DNA of 64,000 nt from positions 5,084,001 through 5,148,000 of the forward strand of contig JAWUZG010000001.1 of the NCBI GenBank assembly GCA_036785705.1. The letters run 5' to 3'. Below are positions 11,461-24,466 of the stretch, piece by piece. The notes beneath the pieces are model-generated. The model saw only the letters and a program-made list of their open reading frames with translations. It searched no databases and was not told the DNA's origin. The stretch's first letter is position 1. Every line of letters starts with the position of its first letter. A program made the translations under genes and the position numbers. The DNA is from Acanthornis magna. Its lineage: Eukaryota > Chordata > Aves > Passeriformes > Acanthizidae.

Positions 11461-14172
11461 AGGCTGTGCATGCTCTAAATCTGTATCAGGACAGGTGAAA
11501 TAAACTAGTAAGAAAAAAAAGTTTACATTAAAAAAACACACAGTTGTGTGAAACAATCATTGAATTTTTTTTAATGTTTCCTACAATCGAGAACCAGTGT
11601 GTTGGGCCCTGATAGTTTGGTATAGAGGCAAACCAGAGAGTGTGATCAATTCTAAAAAGCTACACTAGTGATCAAAATCTGACCTGAATTGATTTTGTTA
11701 TAGAAATTTTGAGTGAAAGCAATATCTACCTCAATGAAATAACTAAAAAATTGCTGCTTATTTGTTCCACTGTGAGAAAGGAGAGGTGGAGGAACTCAAG
11801 CAGACGTTTTATTATCTTCTCAGCCATGCTATGAAATGCCATGTCACCCTATTTATACATTAAACAGCTGTTAGTAGAAATGGTTGCCAAAAATCCTGGC
11901 AGCACACAATTGCACTTAAATGTTTTAGACAGATTAGAATTCTATATGCTCATTATTCACCATTTTCTAATTTAAAAACTAAAAAAATCTTTTCTGTGTC
12001 CCATCTCAAGCACAAGGCTTTACAATTGCATGCTCTTGTCACTTCCAGCTTTCCCATCTGTTGCTGCAGAGCTATGATAAATGAAGTTTCAATGCGATCA
12101 CAAAAGCAGGCTTATCATTTTGACACAAAACAAGACTTAGATAACAAAAAATAATTATAATGTGCTCTTGTTTTTGGAATGAAGAATTTTTGTGACTTCA
12201 GAGGGAGGTTTAAAGCATGAAAAAAAATGATGTGTCAGAAATTAAAAAAATAGCAATGAAAACTGAATTCCTTAGAACACATAAAGGAACAAATTTTTTG
12301 AAGGCAAAAATCTTCTATAATTTTTCGGATACACAAAGTAGATTTGGGACTTTTGTTTGATGTTTGACATTGAAATAGCACATCAGGTATGATCATGTAT
12401 CTCAGGTGTTGCATTTCTGAGTTGATATAACAGATTCATTCAGTTTGATAAATAAGCTGTTAATATGTAATAATATGGATAGAGCAGTGTTGGAGAGTCT
12501 CTCCATGATGGAGTGAACTGAAATGATAAAAATGATATGAAATATCTTGAATGATGTCCATTAAAGGATGACATTTCTGCTCAGTGCCATGCCATGCTTG
12601 GTTTGACAGAGGAGTAAAAAAAGCTGATTAGGAGACTACATTTTCATGCCAAACTTGACCAACTTGTCTAACTTACTGCAACATCCTTCCAAAGATACCA
12701 GTAGGTTTACTTCATAATTTGTATTTGTACTAAGGCATATAATTTGAGAAGATAAACAAAATCTGCTGTAAAATCTTCTTGTGATGGGATGTATCACATT
12801 AGCCAGCATACAGATGGCCTTTTTTTCACTCGAGGGGGAGGAGAGTTAAATGAAAAGAAGATGGCCAGTAGGCATCACTTTAACTGCTACGCAGACTCTA
12901 CAAATGACAACAATTTATTTCTAACAGTAGTTAAAGGAGCTCCTGCTCCAGACTTAGATTTTTTTTTTTAATTTTAAAACTCGATTTTTAAAAAATATAT
13001 TTAATTATTTTGAAAAAAAAATATATATTATTCAGTCTTTCAGTTTTTGTGGAGTCTCACCTTTCCTCCTCCCCAGCGATTCATTACTCCTTTCTCAAAA
13101 CGTGATTTGTTTCTGGTCACCATCCAGCCTCATCTGTTAGATCAGACACTTCCACCAAGAGAAACATTCCCCTTCTGTGGACATCTGCAGAATATCATCA
13201 GATCTGTTCTTTTCACTTTCGCATTTCTGAAACAGATTGCCTCTCTCCCTCCGCCGGGCTCCCCGGATTTAAGCACCTCGTGGTGCAGTCCATTCCAGGG
13301 ATGAGTCATTTACAAAAGCAGAGATGTGCAGAAGCAATCCTCTTGGCCACGGCCAGTGACTGTACCAATGTGGCAGAACTGCATCTGTTCCATCACATTT
13401 AAGCCCACACAGGACCAGTAAAGTTTGGCAAGCGTTTGTCCTTAGGATGTGAGTGCTGAAACAGTGGGCCACGCACCGGAACGGGAGTTGTTTGAGCCGA
13501 GGGAGCTGCAAGCCTGAGGAGCACACATGTTAAATGTTGGGTTTAGAGAACACTTGTCCCTCGTGACAAGAGGCTACAATGCTAAAATTGGCTGACAAGT
13601 GCCATTTTCAGTCAATTATGCTAGGAATTTTTTTATTATGGCAATTGAGAAGAAATGAGTTTTAAACAGTGATGAAGTCAAAGAGAGGAGATAACTGGAC
13701 TCAAGAGATTTGGTGTTTTAGATGAATAAAAGAGACTACCACTTACATGTACTGCTTTTCATCTTCAAGAAATCCCAATCATTTTTCAGGACCAATAGGC
13801 TGATATGAGCTGCAGACAAACAAAATTTCATGCACTACTGACACGCAGCAATCTCTGAATGACATTTGGCAGATGGCAGACTATAGCCAGCAAATGCACA
13901 GAACAATAAACCAAAAAGTTAACAGACCTAACAAAATCTTTCCCAGGAATCTGCTCAGTGTTTTGAATGAATATGTGCATTATTCAACAGAGCTGGCAAA
14001 CGCCATCCAACAGGGAGCTGCATTTAGAGGCAAGAACTGTCATGTGTCCCCAAAAAGTATTTCAGTCTCTTATGCACATGTAGGTGACCATCTCCATATA
14101 AAAGAAAAATATACTGATTTTATTTATTCTGACTGCACTTTCTGGCTAAAATATAGATTGTATTCTTCCTGT
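11461..14172. other. Unique non-coding sequence, no gene seen
   Basis: Apart from the AT-only tract near 13.0 kb, I see no structure. The only frame above 100 codons is 13873-14265 (+), 130 codons. It has no recognised domain and ends in the C-rich tract described next. Confidence 0.65.
12957..13034. repeat. AT-only low-complexity tract
   Basis: T-runs and then A-runs (T12, A6, A9 and TATATA segments) are nearly uninterrupted by G or C. T-runs on the left and A-runs on the right could pair as an imperfect hairpin. No gene or promoter is supported next to it. Confidence 0.7.
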
Positions 14173-14205
14173 CCCCCCCGCCATGCCCCCCACCCCATCC
14201 TGCCC
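14173..14205 (-). other. G-quadruplex-capable motif
   Basis: On the + strand there are four C-runs of 7, 6, 4 and 3, separated by GCCATG, A and ATCCTG. On the - strand this gives four G-runs of at least three with loops of 6, 1 and 6, which fits the standard G3+N1-7 rule. It stands out in AT-rich surroundings. No transcription start is supported beside it, so any role is unknown. Confidence 0.65.
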
Positions 14206-17200
14206 TATTTAAGTTCTTCTCTCCAAGATTTATTTTCTTTTCACAGAAAAAGAAAAACCCCTTAGTGAAAATATTAAAACTTCAGCTTTCTGCAGAACTT
14301 CTGATGGTTTGTGCAGAGTTTCTACATGGTTTTGAAACATGCTTGTGCTCCAAATTTAAAGCAGATTCATGTGCTAGTCATGATCTTAGTTATCTGAGGT
14401 TGTAATGCAAATTCTGGACATTAGACCAAACTGTGCCAGAAATATTAAATTTCTTTGTCTGCATTACTAAATTAGGTGATCTAAGTTGATTTTAAAAAGG
14501 TGATAAAAGTTAATTTATCCATAATGACACTTTCAAGCTGTGTTTTATCATTGAAAATAGCTGCATGATTCCAGTGTATTAAGCTAGAATGTACTGCCAA
14601 GATATCTATCGTCAATCATCTAATTCAAATTTTCTTTTATCTTTAAAAGAAATAGCTTTTACACTTTTACCAAAAGTTTCAAGTTGATTCTATTGTTCTA
14701 TTGATTCTATTGCACTGTGATTTCCAGAAACAAACAGCTCCCACTTGCATTTTGCTAAGTCCTGTACAAATACTGTAGCTAAAGTCTAACTGAACTGAGA
14801 GGTTTGTGGTGAAGTCTACAGACTTATTTTCTTATATCATTATGGCTACTCAGCTGTGAAATCCAGCATGGACTGGATTCTTAAATTCTGGGCAAATCAA
14901 TATTTATAATCAGTGGATTAATACAAGTATAGATTCGAGAAGAACAACTAAAGGAAAAAGCAATGTGGAGAAAACTTGTCACTGCTTTCCATTCCCTAAC
15001 AATATCTTCCATTTATTTTCCCTGTTTGTCATGTCTGTTATTCTAAGCTATGGTTATGTTTCAAGTGTCCTGCCTCCCCTGGCAGCATCTGACCCACGAG
15101 GATCTCAGTCCCCTGCCACCTCCCCAAGCCTCAGCTGCTGGTGACAAAACACTGCTGGGAACTGTGGCTCACACCTTAGAGGACACTGCTAAAGAGTTCA
15201 AAGAGCCTTGAGAAATTTCACAGGCCAGAGCCAGACAAAGGAGGAGTAACATTGTGAGACAGAGAAAACTAGCACCTACAGGATTTAAGGTTTAAAAATC
15301 GCACCAAGAGAAGGCATTAAATTAAATTTAAAAAAAAAAAACAAAACAAACCAGAGAGTTGCAACGTGGCAACTCAGCACTGGCAGGCTGTGTTCGGAGA
15401 GGGGTGTAACTCAGACATCTCTTCTGCATTCTCCGCATTTATAATGACCTATTACTCAGAGATGATCAGCAGAACAAGAGGTGATAGCATTTTACTTCTG
15501 ATTGGACTTTTTGAACGTTTGAAATTGAGAGCAGGTCATGGGTTTGTCTCCAAGATTCAGGAGAAATTCATGGGGTTGTCTGCACCTGCAATATAGAAAT
15601 AATAATTTGTTAATGAGTCTGCAATAGAACAACTTAACAGGTTGTCAGAATTCAAAATGCATAAAAACAAAGCAAAAGATGAAAATAAGTCTGGTGATCT
15701 TTGAGAGACTTTCAAAGGAGTGCCAACATAAAACTATGCTTTGGTCAACCTTCCTCACTGACTTGGCTGTAGCTAATGAGTCAAAGCTAAGGGGTAATTA
15801 ATTTAGGAAGCTGGGGTTCCTCCAGAGATTGCTATGATTATAATTGACCCAGGAGCTGTTTCAGTACAGTTTTCTCACAGTCATGATGCAAAGCTTTTTC
15901 AGGGCTCTGCACATCCACTACGATGTAGACTGGGCACTCACAGCTTCTGCTGACACTGTAGAATGTGCTAAAGGCAAAGCAACCTGGAAATGAGCAGTGG
16001 AAGTAAGAGATCTGAATGCCAAGGAGGAAAATGGCAATGGGCAAGAGGAGGTGGAATCAGGAAAATGAAAGGAGCAGAAAGAGGAGTAAGGAAGGAAAAT
16101 AAATAGCAAATGAGGAGGGAAGCTGAGGAAAATACAGTTCCCAAATTCTAGTTCAGCTTTCAGAATGTGTTTCCTGAGACCTGCTGTCTTTGTGGCGGTC
16201 CTACAACCCAAATGTTTAACTGAGAGCTTAAGACTTGTATTGCTGGAGGGCTAATGCTGCAGTTGTGCAAATATTTTGTTTCAGTGAGGACAATTCTGTC
16301 AGTTCAAAATAAGCAGAAATAGATTTTGATTCAAGGTTTAAAAAAGGGTTTTTAAAAATTACTTTAAAAATCACATAAAACGGTGCTTCATTCACGTTTG
16401 CTAAGTGAAATGTTATAAATTTTAAAATTCAATCTACTATATGTTAGAAAGATCTATTTTCTATATAATATGTATTTTGTATGTTTCAGTATTGCTGAAT
16501 ACATTTCTCTTCTGAAAGAAATAAAATATGAAACACTGCATCCATATCTAAAATAGTTTCAGGAAAAGATCCCTAGATCTAACCCTAAAGTAGAAAGACC
16601 TGCTTTGTACCAAGCTGAGAGAAAACAAGCTGAGTATAGTCTATCCTAGAAAAAAATTGTATTAGTACTATTTGAATTACACAAACACTTCCCTTTGCTG
16701 TGCAGTTTGTCACTGCCACTCCAGATCTATGCATTCACACAGTTAAACCTTTATGGGTCTTATTTTCCTTTTGGTTACTTCAAAGTAAATGATTTCTACT
16801 TACAGATCAAGAGGCACCTCTATGCCTGCGTAATTGCATCCAAAAAAATTTACAAAGTAGAGTAACCACTCTATATCAGTACAATATTGCATGCCCCACT
16901 TTTAAATAGCTACATTGGATGAACCTTTCCAGTGTACATAAGAATAAAGTATGTAATGAAAGTATCCCTGTTCAAGTAGTGTTTCACTTGCAGATAACTT
17001 TCTAGAGAAGGTTAGATTATTTTGGTGATTATTTAGAGCCTTAAACTTCAAATATTGTATTAACATAAAAATGGTACAGCAGTTTTGTATAAATTCTCTT
17101 AAAAGCACATTCCAGAGGCATATTTAGGTCATGTTACATATTCAAACAGAAGGTTTAGTAATAACGATAACTATTTAAATATAGATCACCACATTTACAG

Positions 17201-20200
17201 CTATCCTTCTGTTTAAATTTCCTTCTCTTACTGTACTCTATTCGATGCAAAAAGCTGAAAAAGTCATCCACAGCTGTTCTTTATCTCTTTAGTGTCACTC
17301 TGAATAACATTAGTTGAAATCCCAGTCTAAGACACCGAGAAGGTATTTTTCCAATGGATTACATTTTCAGATCTTCAAAATCTGCATTAGAAGAATTACA
17401 TAAATTCCCAGCCTCATTAGTTTATAATCTAAATAGACACAGAAAAGTATGCCTGCATGGTGGATAACATGATGGCTAACAAGCACATTTACAGATTACT
17501 GAAACGAAACATATTTCCTTTTCAAAATTTTCACTAAAAAGCATTAGGCAGGTAAGTAGATGCCTTAATACTTTCAACACTTGGGCAGGCATTGAAATAA
17601 CTGGTGGGAAAGATGTCCCAAAAATCAGCACCTGACAATAGAAACAGCCCCATATGAGCAGCCTGCAAGACAAACATGAGCCTTACACTGCTGGTGAACA
17701 TTGTGCTTACAATATTGTAGTTTGCCTCTGCCACAAAATTGCATTTTCGTTGCGTGTTTCTTGGATAATTGCTTTGTATAGCATAAAATTCCATTGACAT
17801 GTCACAGGATATTGTCAGATGTAGCTGTTAGAGGCTGTTCTCAAGAGATGTCTCCTTCAGAATCATTATATTTGTATTTTAGCACTTCTTAGAGGAGTGA
17901 AGTGTCATAATATTTAGTAATCACTTAGTCATTATCATAATAGGCACGGAACATGGGATGGCTGATAACATACAGAGAACTGTGAGGCACTATTGCACAT
18001 GTGATGGTTTAGAAACAGTGACTTGCTGAGATAATATATCCCCTTGGTATTTTTTCTTTAAATAGACAGAATTATCAAAAAACAAAGACTGTATTTTATG
18101 GAAATTGAAGTACAGATGATCAGCTTTGTCCAAAGAGGAGGATAGGAACAAGGTGCACAAGGAAAAAAAATAAAAACTTTATAAAAGTCCAAAAATTCAG
18201 ACTATCTAGAGAAGGTAGATTTTAGTTTCTTAATTAAGTGTTGTGGCCAAAGTACAACAAAAAAAACTGCTGCCAAATTCTCAGTCAAGCATGCTACATC
18301 CAGGGTTGGTTGTAGCACCCCACACAAATTCCAGGCATGAGTGGTCTATGAATTAACTTGACCAGTGGCTTGACCAGTTTTCAGTTTGGTTTTTTGTTTT
18401 TTTTTTAATGGATTGATAATTTCAGTGGTTTCCTCAAAGACTTTTCCCAGTCTTTGCTTTTGGTAGTGACAATTCAAAACAAACTGTGTTGAAGGGAAGG
18501 CTACTAGGAGAAGTCAGAGGCACAAAGAAGCTCTAAAATATGGATAACAGCTCTGTGGGTAGCTCCTGTAAAGGAGAAAACAGAGTTAATGTGCATCAGA
18601 TTAAAAGGCAACAGCTGACATATGGCAATCAACTAAAGAAAAAGATTGTAAATGTTTGCCTGCGTAACAGTGACACAAAACAGAATATATAGAACAGCTG
18701 AAGGTTAGAATAGTGAGTGGTTTCTGTATGAATTATACCAGGATTTTAACAACAGTTTTCAGAGTTTTCTGGAGTCTGAGAAAACTCAGTTTTCTAACAT
18801 ACTAAGAAATGTTAGCATTAAATAAGATATCCTCAAAGACTTAGGTAATTAGCATTTTAATTGGTAAACCAGTACAAAATCTATGGTCTGAACTGTTAAA
18901 AACAATTTTTCATTCAAGTGAACCAGTCACAAACTAAACTCTTCCAGTAACAGTTATTGGTTGGATAAAATAATTGCTTTAATGCTGGTGGCATGGCAAC
19001 AGATCTGCAAATTCTGCAATACAGCTTTATTTATAAGTGAGTTTTTTCTCCATATATTCATGTTCAGTATAGGCTGGATGGGTTACTGATGTGCTTTCTC
19101 CAGAGTAGTCAACACTTAAGGCCAATGGGTCAAATTTCAGAGCTTAATCTAATTGAATGGATAAGCCATTTAAGCTGGTTTGCATAAATCTTTCTTCAAG
19201 TTTTTTATGTGCTTGCCACACCCATTCACACATGGCCATTGCTCTACACACAATCTGCCCAGAACTTCTTGATTTGCCACATCAGAGCAGGCACTAAATC
19301 TAAGACAACATACCTTAGTGTGGTAGGAAATTATTAAAGGGGAGAACATGAAGAATGTAAAGTAAAGGTTAATGTTTGATATACCAGACCCCACAGTGTA
19401 CACTCAGTTTGTGTTTAGCCCCTTGGTTTAAAAATGGGTACGATATTATGCTATTTCTGATTGCCTGTAAATGGGCAGAGCTAAGGTAGAGCAGACTTGA
19501 CTTACGCAGGAACCCTGAACTGGATGCAGCAGAAACGATGGGTTGCATGATCTTTATTCACTCAGCTCTGAGGGCAGGATTGTTCTAGTGATAGATAATC
19601 TTAAATCCATGAGAATCTATTTGCAAATTATTATAAAGAATTCTTTGTATTGTAATTTATTATATATTATATCCAAAGTAATATAGAAAAAATATTAAAC
19701 CCAAGGTGATTGACTTTCTTTGGTCTCAGTAGCAAGGCTCATTATATTGAGGAATTTTGTCACTATCCATTTGCATGATGACTAAAGATTAAAAACAGCA
19801 TTAAACTGGCATAGATTATGTGGATCAGACAGTGACATTATACTGTCATGTAAAAGTGCCTCTATTGCAGTCACAGGAAAAGCTAACCAAAGCTCTTTGT
19901 GTTATCCACAGCTCTAGAATTTCACAGAAATAACAACAATGTAGTTTTATCCAAACAAGTTTTGATTAGCCAGTGCTTCTGCAAAGAGCTGGTGCTGCAG
20001 CAGTGGGGAGCTCAGCATATTTTGGTGACAATCCCTGTCTGAAAAGTTGGGTTTCTACTTACCTTGCTCCTAAGCAGGTGCAGAGAGCTGCAGCCGGAAC
20101 AAAACCCACATGGTGCCGGGTTTAGTTGTGCTGTAGACACAATAGAAATTGCATTTGAGAAACTGTGAATCTTTGGTAAAATTATCTTGAAGACACTTAT

Positions 20201-20737
20201 ATAATTTTAATTAGGGTGTCTCAGAGTCGCTGGAGGCAGACACTGATCTGCAGACTGAAGCAGGCAAGTCTAGCCTGTTCTCCACCACATATGAAGACAA
20301 GAACAGGATGGAGGAGGTGGTACAAATACCTCTCAAAAAGAATTCCTGTCAGCGGATTTTGGGGAAGGCGTGGGAAGTTCATCATTTCAGCGGACAGCAT
20401 GTTAGGAGTTGAGGAAGAACTGCACCACACTTCTGTGAAGTGTCATCCTGTGTTTCACTATCTTTGCTGGTGAGAACCTGGGACAGGATGCAGCAAGAGC
20501 TGAGGAGATCTTTATTGCTTGTACCAAGTGTGGTGCAAAGGTCTCCGAGCAAGCAGAAAAGTAAATTGCAATTCTTGGGGAGGACCCTGAAGTGCTGCAG
20601 GGGGGTTCTGGTCTCCCTCCCTAACACACACTTTTTCCAAAAGCATCTAAGAATGCTGCACAAGGAATTCAGTTCTGATCGTGGCGTTTTCAGACATGGC
20701 AGCTGGACCTTGCAAAGCAGTAATTTTGGGGCGGGCT

Positions 20738-20765
20738 GTGTGTTTGTGTGTCTGTGTGTGTGTGG
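20738..20765. repeat. Short imperfect GT microsatellite
   Basis: GT units are broken by TTT and CT within 28 bp. The run is minor and imperfect, and lies in an otherwise unremarkable region. Confidence 0.7.
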
Positions 20766-23329
20766 TGAACATTCTCAGATGTCTTCTGACTTCGGGTTGA
20801 TGTACCTCAAAAGAATGTGAAGCTCTTATTCCCTTCTCATCCTCAGAGAGTCTCTCTCTTCTCTTGAGGTTAAACATATAACAGACAAGTTGTATAATAT
20901 GCCCACAATAGTAATTCTTGACACGTTTTGAGCATGTCTGGATACAAGATATGTTAAACCATATGGAAAGAAGAGATGTTGCAATTTTTTAGGGGTTTTT
21001 GTTTTTGACAAAACTGAATTTTTTGCTCACTGAACTTTGTTTTAATACCTCCATTTTGTTAGGACCACTTCAGTATCTTATTTATAAGCTATTTATGAAC
21101 TCTGCCACAGCTTCTTCTTTCCAAGGTATGAAAATACTTCTTCAACAAAGCCTATCAACAAGCAGAAATGTAATGAAAAGGAGCTGATTTAGGTGAGAAC
21201 TTTTTGGCTTTAGGCAGTGTACCCGCTAATCTCAGTGTTTTTGTAATGATGTCAGCTGTGGAGGGAATACTTTCTATTAATGCACCATTCTTCACAATAT
21301 GCATTATCTGTGAAAGACATCTCTAGGTTCATCTTCATACCCAAGAGACCACATTGTTTTATGGAGACAGTACAATTTCTGAAGTGCTGGGATTTGTTCA
21401 GGCACTGCCCTTGGAAAATGACCCTACTACAAACAAAAGTTATTTTTATCTTGAAAACCAAGAATGAATATCTAAACATTCAGAGTAAGGAGTTAGAAAT
21501 TTTGCTACAGATGTTGGCTCGGACCAGAGGACCTTGGGACTGAGCTCCTCTCCCTTTCCTGATATCCAAGTGAGACCCGCAGTCTGGTTTTCACTGCAGA
21601 AATAGAGGGAATTGAGATGCTCTAATACACTATTTTTGTTCTTCCCTTAGCTCTATAACTTATCGGTATTTAATAAGCAGCTGAATCTTCCCAGCTCTTC
21701 TCACATTTCTCACTCTTTATAAATTTATACAATTAAACATACACAAGGATCTTCAATTGGGGCATCTCCTCAGCTTTCCTGTGTTTGAACCTATTGTCTC
21801 TCACAGGCTTCCTAGTAAGAGGTAGAGGTAGTTGTTTCAAAAAACCTGCATTACAGCATAGAGGTGCCTGCATTTGTGTATCTGAAGTGATTGAATATTG
21901 GTCTTGTTTTTTGCCAGCACGGGTAATGCGGAACAGGGAATGACTGTAGTGTAGTTGGCCCCATAGTAACACACTTCTGAGGGAAGTGACACAAATCCAT
22001 GTCAGAAATGGTGGCAGAACTTCACCACATGATTAACTTACTTATTTAAATTATTGTTATTAACTGCTTTTATTTCAGCTAATAAAAATTGTACTGACCT
22101 TACCTGACATGTCTTTTTGAATTAATTATTATTCCTGTGACTGCATAACCTATAAAATCAAGTATGGAAAAAACATTTAAGATTTCCCTCTCCATTATTT
22201 ACTATAAACCTTAATGAAAATTAGAATCAAAAGACATCTCATGTTCCTATTGACTTATGACAGCAAACAGTTGTATGTTTGCAGCTTGCTTTTGAAAGGG
22301 CAGAAGAGAAACAGAAGATCTTTGTAATAAGGAAGCTGGTTTCCAAAATATTGATTACAGGTAACAGGAATATCATTCAAACAACAAGGTCACTTGTACT
22401 TTAGTGATCCCTTTTGAAAGGTTTACATCAGAATCCTCCTCTTTCACACTGGAAAGGGATATAAAACTTTTCAAAGACCGATGTCTCTTTCTTCGGTGGA
22501 ACTCCTCAAACCTTGTCCTGAAACCTGCACCCAGGCAGAGTTTTTAATTTAGTCAATGCAAGTCACATGGATGTATAAGTGTAGTTTTAGATGTCCACAG
22601 TGTAAGCATGTGCAGATCACTCCATCCTTGGGTGCACGAGACCCACCAGAAGAGCTGCGGGATGGTGAAACCCTCATACAAGTGACACTGCTGGTTAGTG
22701 GGCAGAGCAGCGATTTTTGTTTTCTTTCAAATGGCATGGAATTAGGGCAGGAAATATTGAATCAAGCTGGATCATATTTGAACCATTATTTGTTGATCTA
22801 CTGTTCTCACCAGAACACAGGCAGGAATATCTGTCACAGACCCGGATGAATGCATTGCATTGGTTTCCTGAAATAAACTGTAACTGCAAAAGATCTGCAT
22901 TATTTTAGGGGAAAACATACCTCGAATATTTCAAAAGTGTGAAGTAAATACATGCTACAGAAGAATTAAGCCCTGTGGAGTTGAAAAATGTAACACTAGA
23001 GATCACAGCTTCCCTGGAGAGCGTGTCTCTTTTCTGGCCAGGCACAGGCAAAAACAGAAGGGAAAAGACTAGAAGAAATAAAGCTGAAACACTGCTGAAC
23101 ATCTTTTTCTTCCATTTATGTGATCTATCTCAATTGCTTTCAGAAATTCTAAGCCAGAATGAACATACTTTTCTGAAATGGAACACCAGAAAAAAATATC
23201 CAGGCTCTAAGGGTGCTGTTTTTCTCTAATAAAAGCCAATGTCCCTTGGCATTCTCATCACTAAAATGTCACAGTGTAGAGCTGTGTATTAAAAGTGTCT
23301 TTCCCAACTTAAATGTAAAGGGTCAGTTC

Positions 23330-23363
23330 TAAAAAGAAAAAAAAAAAAAAACAAAAAAACCCC
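23330..23363. repeat. A-rich tract
   Basis: The run is about 18 A with one leading G-interruption, then a C, seven A and CCCC. It is the same A-run-then-CCCC style as the tracts at 2113 and 48053. It may be a decayed retroposon tail, but no body is visible upstream. Confidence 0.6.
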
Positions 23364-24312
23364 ATGCTGTGAAATTGCTCAGGACTGGAGACAGAGGTTT
23401 AAAAGAGCTCTCAGAAAGTTTAACTCAGTATTCATGTGGAAGTGAGGGGCCAAATCTGAAGTTTTGTTTAGGTGCTGAAACTTGAAATGAAATTGATTTG
23501 TAACTTGAAATTACCAATGTATAAAGTTAAATTGTGCAATATACAAAGTGTTCCTTCTTCTGCAGGCAAACATGAATAGTACTTTGCTCTCCTGGATTAG
23601 AATATTACATTTCATTTTTTCGTCTGCATCACCACGTCTGGTAGCTTTGGCTTTGAGACTGCTGAGCTGGGTCTGGCTCGGGGCTGTACCACTGTCCCTG
23701 CTCATGGATTAACCTCTCCCCAGAAAGCTCATTCTGTGGAAGGGACACCTCCAGCCCTTGGCATTTGTGCAGCCAGGAAAGGTCCTTCCCTCCAGCGACA
23801 CAGTCATTCTCAGGATCCCCAGGCACATTTAATAGTGATGTTTGAAGGAAAGATATTGCTGTTAGCCATAATAACTTGAATGAGTGAATTGCCAATGTTC
23901 ATCAGCCTGTGAAGTCTACTGATATTTTTCAATTAAAAGAGAGGCAGAGGGTTCAATGAATTTAAATTATTTGAAATGAATGACATAAATGCCTTTCAAA
24001 TCAAGTAACTACATTCCTGAGACTGGTGTTTTTTCAGTCCTATGCCAAACGGAGCAAAGACAACTAGTTTTAAAAGGTACTCTACATCCCTCTGTAATTC
24101 TATTCCCTTTGTGTAGGATTTATCTACAGTATGGATTTATCTTTAAACTTCTAAGAGTTACGGCTGAAACAATTTATTGATGAAATGAGGGTCCCTGGAA
24201 GGTCAGTAGCTAACTATTTCAAAAAAACATTAAAAAGCTTGCTTTTTACTATCCTTACCTCTTCCAAAATATCCATGATTTAACACATTAATTTGGAAAT
24301 TATTCATAAATA

Positions 24313-24466
24313 GAAGCTGTCACTTGGAGAAGAAGTCCAGATTAGGGCCCAGGTTAGGGACAAGCTGATCGAGGAGGTGCCATCCCTGCTCACGGCAAGG
24401 AGGTTGGAACGAGAAGATCTTTAGTGTCCCTTCCAACCCAAACCTTTCTATGACTGATTCTGACAC
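24313..24466 (+). mobile_element. CR1 LINE 3' fragment, + orientation
   Basis: The last part matches the CR1 3' end in sense: GGAGGTTGGAAC, then GAAGATCTTTAGTGTCCC, then TTCCAACCCAAACC, then TTCTATGA and a degenerate tail. Upstream, GTGCCATCCCTGCTCACGGC corresponds to the consensus GTGTCCCTGCCCATGGC, with more divergence towards 24313. The fragment is heavily 5'-truncated and contains none of ORF1 or ORF2, as is typical for CR1 copies. Divergence suggests an older copy than the one at 31334. Confidence 0.75.

Larger units (their letters stand above)
14206..24312. other. Long stretch of unique non-coding sequence
   Basis: About 10 kb has no supported gene. The largest frame is 126 codons (20440-20820, +) and contains a GT-repeat-encoded low-complexity end. 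An A-rich run sits at about 15330-15353, a short GT repeat at 20738-20765 and an A-rich run at 23330-23363. The remainder, including 15.6-20.2 kb and 20.9-23.3 kb, is ordinary AT-rich sequence without repeats that I recognise. Confidence 0.65.
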
